A DNA stretch of 48,551 nt, from the NCBI RefSeq assembly GCF_043951865.1, contig NZ_JBINJF010000031.1, positions 1-48,551 of the forward strand, in the 5' to 3' direction. This DNA comes from JAMQKA01 sp043951865. Lineage in GTDB: Bacteria; Bacteroidota; Rhodothermia; Balneolales; Balneolaceae. The translations under genes were made by a program, and so were the position numbers. Below the pieces are notes generated by a model, which searched no databases, was not told the origin of the DNA, and saw only the letters and a program-made list of their open reading frames with translations. This document shows positions 43,045-48,551 of this stretch, in pieces (positions within the stretch are counted from its first letter, which is position 1; each line of letters opens with the position of its first letter).

Positions 43045-44265
43045 ATGCCTAAAAAACCCATTATTTACATTTTAGTTATACTGGTCTCGGTGTTAGGGAT
43101 CGGGAGTTGCTCATCCCAACGAACCGATCCAAACCTGCGGAATCTGTCATGGGAAGAGATCACCGAACAGGCACGCGGCCAGACCGTCAGCATGATGATG
43201 TGGATGGGAGATCCCAACATAAACGACTACATGCAAACCTATGTGGTGCCGGAAGTTGAAAAGCGGTATGATATCAACCTGGAAGTTGCCAACGGGCAGG
43301 GCAATACCATTGTCTCTATCATTATGAGTGAGTTGCAAGCCGGTAAACAGGAAGGCGAACTTGACCTCGTGTGGATCAACGGCGAAACCTTTTACCAGCT
43401 TCGGCAGATAGAAGGATTATATGGACCTTTTCTGGAACAGCTCCCCAATTCAACCTACATCGACCTGGACAACCCGTTTATTAAATATGACTTCCAGCAG
43501 CCCATTGACGGGTATGAAGTCCCCTGGGGCAATGTGCAGTTTACGATGATCTATGACTCAGCGCGGGTGACGGATCCGCCGACCACCCGGCAGGCGCTGG
43601 CTGAATACGTAAAGCGGCATCCTGGGAGCTTTACCATTGCCAATGACTTTTCCGGCATGACTTTTCTGAAATCGCTGCTGATCGGGATGGCCGGTCCGGG
43701 AACGCTGGACGGCGAATTCAACAAAGAAGCCTATCAGAAATACTCCAGCCGGTTGTGGGACTATATCAACCGGCTGAAACCATATATGTGGAAAGAGGGC
43801 GAAACATTCCCTGAGAACGTGGCCGCCATGCACCAGCTTTTTGTGAACGGTGAACTCCATTTCACCATGAGCAACAACGACTCGGAAGTGGACAATAAAA
43901 TTCTGGAAGGCTTTTTCCCGAAGACCGCCCGTGCATTCGTACTAGAAGATGGTACCATACAAAACTCCCATTATCTTGGTATCCCCGTGAATGCTCCACA
44001 AAAAGCCGCTGCCATGGTAGTCAGTAACTTTCTTATTTCACCGGAGGCGCAGTACCGGAAAGCCCGGCCCGATGTGTGGGGCGACGGGACGGTGCTTGCA
44101 ATGGACAATTTGCCCGACAAGTGGAAAGAAGAATTCCGGCAGATGCCGCAGCGAAGATATGCCCCAGCGAGGGATTCGCTCAACAATCACGCGTTTCAGG
44201 AACTGGCTCCCGAATATATGATTCAACTGTATGAGGATTTCCGTACAAACATTATTCAGCAGTAA
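43045..44265 (+). CDS. ynjB: ABC importer substrate-binding lipoprotein, YnjB-like
   Basis: 406-residue periplasmic-binding lipoprotein (lipobox LGIGSC, Cys22). The mature part has the YnjB features: VSMMMWMGDPNINDYMQTYV, LDLVWINGETFYQLRQIEGL, YEVPWGNVQFTMIYDSARVT, and IQNSHYLGIPVNAPQKAAAM. The substrate is not known. It precedes two permease genes and an ATPase with overlaps, so it is one importer. It follows the TonB receptor. Confidence 0.88.
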   Translation: MPKKPIIYILVILVSVLGIGSCSSQRTDPNLRNLSWEEITEQARGQTVSMMMWMGDPNINDYMQTYVVPEVEKRYDINLEVANGQGNTIVSIIMSELQAGKQEGELDLVWINGETFYQLRQIEGLYGPFLEQLPNSTYIDLDNPFIKYDFQQPIDGYEVPWGNVQFTMIYDSARVTDPPTTRQALAEYVKRHPGSFTIANDFSGMTFLKSLLIGMAGPGTLDGEFNKEAYQKYSSRLWDYINRLKPYMWKEGETFPENVAAMHQLFVNGELHFTMSNNDSEVDNKILEGFFPKTARAFVLEDGTIQNSHYLGIPVNAPQKAAAMVVSNFLISPEAQYRKARPDVWGDGTVLAMDNLPDKWKEEFRQMPQRRYAPARDSLNNHAFQELAPEYMIQLYEDFRTNIIQQ

Positions 44266-45112
44266 AGCTCAGGCGACAGGTATTCTGCTATTCCTGCTTT
44301 TGACGGTGGCACCGCTGCTTATGGGGATTCTGTATGCCGTGCTCTATAGTCTCGGAATTATTGGACTGTTAAGTGAAGGCGTGACCCTATCTTACTGGCA
44401 ACAAGTCTTGGCAGATGCAGAATTCTGGAACTCTTTGGGATACACCTTTTATATTGCGCTGGTCACCATTACACTTACCATTACAGCTGCACTTGGTCTC
44501 ACACTCTTTTTGAAAAAGCCGCTGCAAAAAGGATTCCCGGGCTTTTCGCTGTACGTACCGCTCGCTTTTCCAGCCATTGTTGTCGCCTTTCTGGTGTTTC
44601 AGCTGGCCTCACAGTCCGGGTTGCTGTCACGCATCGCCTGGCAGCTGGGCTGGATATCCGATTCCGCCACATTCCCCGACCTGGTGAATGATCCCTTTGG
44701 CATCGGCATTATTGCTGCACATACCTTTATGGCGGTGCCATTCTTTGGGCTTTATTTCATGAACCTGTATGACGGGGAACAGATCGGGGAGTTTACACAG
44801 GTGGCCAAATCACTGGGGGCCTCCAGAGCACAGCAACTGTTTCGGATTGAAGCTCCGATTCTGCTGCGGCGCGGGTTTCCCACCATCATACTGTACACCA
44901 TATTTATACTGGGATCGTATGAGATTCCCTTGATTCTCGGGCAGCAGTCGCCCCAAATGATGTCGGTGCTGATCATCCGCAAACTTCGAAAATTCAGCCT
45001 CGATACCATCCCTGAAGCGTATGTGGCGGCGCTCCTGTTTATCGCTGTCATTATTATTCTGCTCATTGTGATCTTCAAAACACGGTCGTTCAGCTATGAT
45101 CTCGACAACTAA
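44231..45112 (+). CDS. ABC importer permease subunit 1 (YnjC N-half-like)
   Basis: 293-residue permease with about six helices. The EAA loop is QVAKSLGASRAQQLFRIEAP, which contacts the ATPase. It overlaps the binding-protein gene by 35 bases and the next permease by 17, suggesting translational coupling. Escherichia coli YnjC is one long protein of two such halves; here they are separate genes. Confidence 0.88.
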   Translation: MRISVQTLFSSKAQATGILLFLLLTVAPLLMGILYAVLYSLGIIGLLSEGVTLSYWQQVLADAEFWNSLGYTFYIALVTITLTITAALGLTLFLKKPLQKGFPGFSLYVPLAFPAIVVAFLVFQLASQSGLLSRIAWQLGWISDSATFPDLVNDPFGIGIIAAHTFMAVPFFGLYFMNLYDGEQIGEFTQVAKSLGASRAQQLFRIEAPILLRRGFPTIILYTIFILGSYEIPLILGQQSPQMMSVLIIRKLRKFSLDTIPEAYVAALLFIAVIIILLIVIFKTRSFSYDLDN

Positions 45113-45875
45113 TTTCTCAACATATCTGGCCCGGACCCTTGCCGTGACATTTCTATTCCCGGTGGTGTTTCTGCTGCTGCTCTCCGTTTCGGTCAGCTGG
45201 ATTTTTCCCGAGGTGCTGCCTGATTCGCTGACCTTACAGCGCTGGATATCGCTGGCAGGCGGCAATAACGATCTGTTCAGCAGCCTGGTGCTCTCGCTGG
45301 GGATCGCCTTTTCTGTGGCTACGCTTTCAACCTTTGGCGGATTCTATACGAGCAAACACCTGGCGTACCATCACAAAAGAAGCCTGTGGATGCGGCTTTC
45401 CTATTTTCCCTTTGTACTTTCCCCGATCATCTACGCGGCCCTGCTTTATTTCTATTTTATCCGGGCCGGGCTATCCGGGAATGCAGTCGGAGTGATCCTG
45501 GGACAGCTCTTGATCGCATACCCGTACAGCGTCATATTGTTTAGCGGTTTCTGGAGCGACCGTATCCAAAATATGGAACAACTGGTTCAAACGCTGGGCG
45601 GCAACAGGTGGCAGACCTATCGTCGTGTGTTCCTGCCGATGGCCCAGGGCCTGCTGCTGGTCTGCTTTTTCCAAACCTTTTTGATATCCTGGTTTGAATA
45701 CGGCCTCACGACCCTGATAGGAGTCGGCAAAGTGCAGACGCTTACCCTGAAGGTGTTCCAGTACATTAATGAAGCCAATTTTTATAATGCCGCAATGAGC
45801 AGTTTGCTGCTGGTACTGCCACCGATCATTTTGCTCTATTTCAACAAAAAATACCTGTTTAAGAAACGATGGTAA
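45096..45875 (+). CDS. ABC importer permease subunit 2 (YnjC C-half-like)
   Basis: 259-residue permease with about six helices. The EAA loop reads MEQLVQTLGGNRWQTYRRVF. It overlaps permease 1 by 17 bases and the ATPase gene by 7 bases. Together the two permeases form the heterodimeric channel. Confidence 0.88.
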   Translation: MISTTNFSTYLARTLAVTFLFPVVFLLLLSVSVSWIFPEVLPDSLTLQRWISLAGGNNDLFSSLVLSLGIAFSVATLSTFGGFYTSKHLAYHHKRSLWMRLSYFPFVLSPIIYAALLYFYFIRAGLSGNAVGVILGQLLIAYPYSVILFSGFWSDRIQNMEQLVQTLGGNRWQTYRRVFLPMAQGLLLVCFFQTFLISWFEYGLTTLIGVGKVQTLTLKVFQYINEANFYNAAMSSLLLVLPPIILLYFNKKYLFKKRW

Positions 45876-46603
45876 ATCCACTCAGGGCAGAACACATAAC
45901 AAAGTCGTTCGGAGACGAACAGGTGCTGATAAACCTGAACATGGAACTGCAGGAGTATGAAACGCTGAGCATTCTCGGGCGGTCGGGGTGCGGGAAAACG
46001 ACGCTGCTCAAGATTTTGGCAGGGTTGGAATCACCTGACCAGGGTTCCGTTTGGGTGGGAGAGAAGAACATTCAATCTCTATCCTCCAGCCAGCGTGATA
46101 TCGTATATCTCTACCAGGAGGCATTGCTGTTTCCCCATATTAATGTATTTGAAAATATCGCTTTCGGCCTTCGTTTGCGTAAAATGGATGAAAAAACCGT
46201 TACCAAGCGCACGAATAAGATGATCAATCAACTGGAGTTGAACGGTATGCAGGACAAGATGCCTCACCAGCTTTCCGGCGGGCAGCAACAGCGCGTTTCT
46301 TTTGGACGCGCCCTGATTACCGATCCAAAAGTGATATTGCTCGACGAACCGTTTGGCAGCCTGGACGCTGATACGCGCTCCAGCATGCAGAACCTCTTTA
46401 AACGCGTTGCGGATCAGATTAACATCACGGCGATCTTTGTCACGCATAATGTAAAAGAAGCCATCTTGATGGGCGACCGCATCGCAAAACTGGATAATGG
46501 GAACCTTAAAATGTTTGATTCCATCGAGGCCTTTGTACAATCAGGGGAAAACAGCGTTAAGGAAGAAATCGATTTTTGGCAAACAATATCTGATAAGCAG
46601 TAA
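45869..46603 (+). CDS. ynjD: ABC importer ATPase subunit, YnjD-like
   Basis: 244-residue nucleotide-binding protein with Walker A GRSGCGKTT, Q-loop YLYQEALLFPH, signature LSGGQQQR, Walker B VILLDEP and H-loop VTHN. A short C-terminal tail (SIEAFVQSGENSVKEEIDFW) has no regulatory domain. It completes the importer. Confidence 0.94.
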   Translation: MVNPLRAEHITKSFGDEQVLINLNMELQEYETLSILGRSGCGKTTLLKILAGLESPDQGSVWVGEKNIQSLSSSQRDIVYLYQEALLFPHINVFENIAFGLRLRKMDEKTVTKRTNKMINQLELNGMQDKMPHQLSGGQQQRVSFGRALITDPKVILLDEPFGSLDADTRSSMQNLFKRVADQINITAIFVTHNVKEAILMGDRIAKLDNGNLKMFDSIEAFVQSGENSVKEEIDFWQTISDKQ

Positions 46604-46786
46604 ACGCATCACCCTTTTTTCTTTTTTACACTATTTATGAGTTCCTTAACACAATTTAATTGTCTGTGTGACAATGACTTAACAGAAATAATGAGCTGTT
46701 CAACTGCAAGTATTTTCTGGACTTGATGGCTGCCAGTGAAATTGGGCTTTCTCCCTCCGGCCTGGCGATTTCTGAGCCGCCCCGGG

Positions 46787-46830
46787 GGCGCAGGGTAGTT
46801 ATTTGTGACTGGTTATTAGTTATTTGGGAC
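46787..46830 (+). repeat. 44-bp direct repeat, copy 1
   Basis: This 44-base stretch, starting GGCGCAGGGTAGTTATTTGT, is identical in every base to 48413-48456. The two copies enclose the phosphorylase-family gene and the structured elements. Confidence 0.9.
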
Positions 46831-46884
46831 AACGAATAACTAATTCCTAATAACCAATAACTAATCCCGCCGGTGATTTTTTGG

Positions 46885-47033
46885 GTTCCTTTTTGTTCAC
46901 ACAAAAAGGAACACCTCTTCCTTTGGGAAAAGCTATTGAGATTTTTTTAGGAACCCTATTTAAAGCTTCCGCAAAATTATGTTGCAAATTCCAAGTGTTA
47001 GAGGTGACCCTTTTGTCTTGATACAAAAGGGTC
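46885..47033. repeat. Two 11-bp-stem hairpins of a structured intergenic element
   Basis: GTTCCTTTTTG/CAAAAAGGAAC (46885-46912, 6-nt loop) and GACCCTTTTGT/ACAAAAGGGTC (47006-47033, loop CTTGAT) are both perfect. Eroded copies occur near 21547 and 21640. Confidence 0.7.
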
Positions 47034-47044
47034 TCAACAATCAA

Positions 47045-47128
47045 GAAGAATCTAAACTCCTCAGGGCGGATATCGATCCGGCCGCTGCTCAGATCTGCCG
47101 CCCGCCCTTCGTCAGACATAGATTCTTC
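47045..47128. repeat. Long imperfect inverted repeat
   Basis: GAAGAATCTA (47045-47054) is mirrored by TAGATTCTTC (47119-47128), with a second pairing GGGCGG/CCGCCC inside. It could form an 84-nt hairpin. Confidence 0.6.
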
Positions 47129-47264
47129 CGGTTGGTTTTAGTGCAATAACCCGGTTATAAAACTCCCTCGAAATTCATTATTTATCATTCGTAATTTTAA
47201 ATCGTTCACCCTTCCGCCCTTTGAAATTTTTGTTGATTCGAGTGACTGGAGCCGAAGCGTAAAG

Positions 47265-47400
47265 AAACCATTTCTGTTTGAGATCCGTGTTTCCCAGCGG
47301 ATTGAGTTAAATGGTTTTAGCTGCGGCGGAGGGAACGCCACAAAAATTTCACCAGGCGGCGATTTTTTTGGTTCGTTTTTTCATCGTTGAAAAAATGAAC
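47265..47400. repeat. Second structured element with two hairpins
   Basis: AAACCATTT (47265-47273) pairs with AAATGGTTT (47309-47317). GTTCGTTTTTTCA pairs with TGAAAAAATGAAC (47371-47400, 12 of 13 matches, loop TCGT). It lies just upstream of the phosphorylase gene. Confidence 0.6.
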
Positions 47401-47431
47401 ATAAAGCCACGTTAATTTAAAATATTCTGTT

Positions 47432-48223
47432 TTGACTAAATCCCTAGCCGTTATTCTCGGCAGCGCCTTTGAAAAAAGCATACCCGAAGCCCTGGATATG
47501 CAGACGGTGGAAATTGCCACCGACTGGGGCAATCAGAAGCTGTATAAAACGACCGTGACCGGTAACCGGGAGGTGTATGCCATCATCCGGCATGGCGTTC
47601 CTCACCATTTGCTCCCAAACCAGATCAACTACCGGGCGCAGGCCGCGGCACTCCATAAGGTCAACTGCGGCGCCCTGCTAATCAACAGTTCCGTTGGCGT
47701 GCTGGATCCGGATTTACCCTTGTATAAACCGATGCTGCTGACCGACATGATGATGCCGGAGAACCGTCTGCCGGATGGATCCACCTGCACGATGTTTAAA
47801 GATCCTTCGGAAAACCAGGGACACCTGGTATTAAACGAGGGACTGTTTTCAAAAGAACTGGCAAGCCAGGTGTACGGACTTGATCCTGATATAATCTACA
47901 AACCGAACCGGGAGCTGGTGTTCGTTTATGCGGGAGGCCCGCGCAGTAAAACATCGGCTGAAAACCGTATGTGGGCACAACTGGGGGGAGATGTCAACTC
48001 CATGACCGTTGCGCCCGAAGTAGTATTGGCCAATGAACTCGAAATCCCCGTTTCGGGGCTGGTGGTCGGACACAAATATTCAGTTCCCGGCATTGATAAT
48101 CCGCCTGAAGAGGATATCAGGGAAACGCTGGAGCAGGCGCGCTCAGCCACAGAGAACATTCTCCTGGAATTTTTACAGCGGGGAGAACCGGTTGAATTTG
48201 GCAATCACATTTATCGGTATTAG
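47432..48223 (+). CDS. Purine-nucleoside / methylthioadenosine phosphorylase family protein
   Basis: 263-residue protein starting at TTG (47432). The family landmarks are LAVILGSAFE at the N-terminus, AIIRHGVPHHLLPNQINYRA as phosphate- and ribose-site region, LINSSVGVLDPDLPLYKPML, and the later GGDVNSMTVAPEVVLANELE with the conserved Thr-x-x-Pro-Glu stretch. Expected to cleave a purine nucleoside or methylthioadenosine with phosphate. Base specificity cannot be told. It is enclosed by two 44-bp direct repeats. Confidence 0.82.
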   Translation: MTKSLAVILGSAFEKSIPEALDMQTVEIATDWGNQKLYKTTVTGNREVYAIIRHGVPHHLLPNQINYRAQAAALHKVNCGALLINSSVGVLDPDLPLYKPMLLTDMMMPENRLPDGSTCTMFKDPSENQGHLVLNEGLFSKELASQVYGLDPDIIYKPNRELVFVYAGGPRSKTSAENRMWAQLGGDVNSMTVAPEVVLANELEIPVSGLVVGHKYSVPGIDNPPEEDIRETLEQARSATENILLEFLQRGEPVEFGNHIYRY

Positions 48224-48262
48224 TATAGTTATTGGTTAATCAGGACATCCCATACCCATATA

Positions 48263-48290
48263 AACTCATTGGTTACCAATGAGTTATATT
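48263..48290 (+). terminator. Probable terminator of phosphorylase gene
   Basis: AACTCATTGGT and ACCAATGAGTT form an 11-bp stem around one central base (48263-48285), followed by TATATTTTT. It lies 40 bases after the stop. Confidence 0.65.
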
Positions 48291-48412
48291 TTTATGACAA
48301 TTACATGTAACTAATTCCCTTATTGGCCAAAAACCTTGCATTTCTGCGATTTGATTATCCCAAAATGGTGCCTCAGATGAACAAAATTACTTATTATTGA
48401 CAAACAAGCGAA

Positions 48413-48456
48413 GGCGCAGGGTAGTTATTTGTGACTGGTTATTAGTTATTTGGGAC
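48413..48456 (+). repeat. 44-bp direct repeat, copy 2
   Basis: Identical to 46787-46830. Flanking bases differ on both sides, so the repeat is exactly 44 bp. Confidence 0.9.
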
Positions 48457-48551
48457 CACTAGTGTCCCGTTAAGGACTTTTTGAATTCTCGTAAGTTATT
48501 GGCAACCAATGGAATAAGCACTGTTAAAATTTTTATCGATTTGAACGCGTA

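Larger units (their letters stand above)
46604..47431. other. 0.8-kb gene-free region of structured repeats
   Basis: No gene is supported; open frames are shadows. The stretch holds direct-repeat copy 1 (46787-46830), an inverted repeat of TTATTAGTTATT-type units (46811-46862), two hairpins with 11-bp stems (46885-46912 and 47006-47033), a longer inverted repeat (47045-47128), and a second element (47215-47403) with hairpins 47265-47317 and 47371-47400. Confidence 0.7.
48224..48551. other. Intergenic end of window with terminator and repeat
   Basis: It holds a terminator-like palindrome (48263-48285), the second 44-bp repeat (48413-48456), and a small inverted repeat ATTGGCAACCAAT (48499-48511). 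No gene is supported. Confidence 0.6.

Noticed and set aside
46847..47119. 90-codon minus-strand open frame over the structured repeats
   Set aside because: It runs through several perfect hairpins, and its translation has no protein-like pattern.

Overview
The window looks like chromosomal DNA of a halophilic or marine member of the Bacteroidota/Balneolota-Rhodothermota group. This is inferred from a large TonB-dependent receptor, many lipoprotein signal peptides, sulfatases, a bacillithiol-type redox protein, few Shine-Dalgarno sequences, mid GC content and intergenic repeats of a Bacteroidota style. No rRNA, tRNA, CRISPR array, phage or intact insertion sequence was seen.

Layout. 1-4978: a sulfatase cluster, with one C-terminal fragment, two intact formylglycine-type sulfatases, one decayed sulfatase and a decayed PIN-domain toxin. 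5292-9224: mostly minus-strand stress genes (bacilliredoxin YtxJ, an AhpD-like protein, membrane proteins, an AraC regulator, a DUF2892 protein and a small PII-like protein). 9301-15033: a three-gene RND efflux system (TolC, adaptor, pump). 15184-17063: an ArsR-rhodanese regulator coupled to a cysteine-less sulfide:quinone-reductase-like flavoprotein, with two copies of an inverted repeat upstream. 17251-21512: two DUF3179 proteins around an ECF-type sigma factor, a zinc-binding anti-sigma-like protein and a beta-barrel. 21835-27501: a membrane protein, a sensor histidine kinase, an AhpD-like protein, a flavodoxin-type protein, a triple-rhodanese YnjE-like sulfurtransferase and an SRPBCC protein.

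27770-35330 is the most interesting block. It is a tight plus-strand operon of an Omp85-type barrel, an exported lipoprotein with HipA-like atypical-kinase motifs, two ATP/ADP-translocase-family (NTT) nucleotide carriers (the second fused to HEAT-like repeats) and a cyclic-nucleotide-binding-fold protein. A nucleotide carrier next to a kinase-like lipoprotein suggests a phosphorylation or nucleotidylation system acting outside the cytoplasm and fed by exported nucleotide. This is inference and untested.

35331-39181 holds DoxX, a truncated cytochrome-P460-like lipoprotein, an MscS channel, gene remnants and a dispersed small palindromic repeat. 39182-46603 holds a DUF2064 protein, a TonB-dependent receptor and a YnjBCD-like ABC importer. 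46604-48551 holds dense structured repeats and a purine-nucleoside/methylthioadenosine-phosphorylase-family gene between two identical 44-bp direct repeats.
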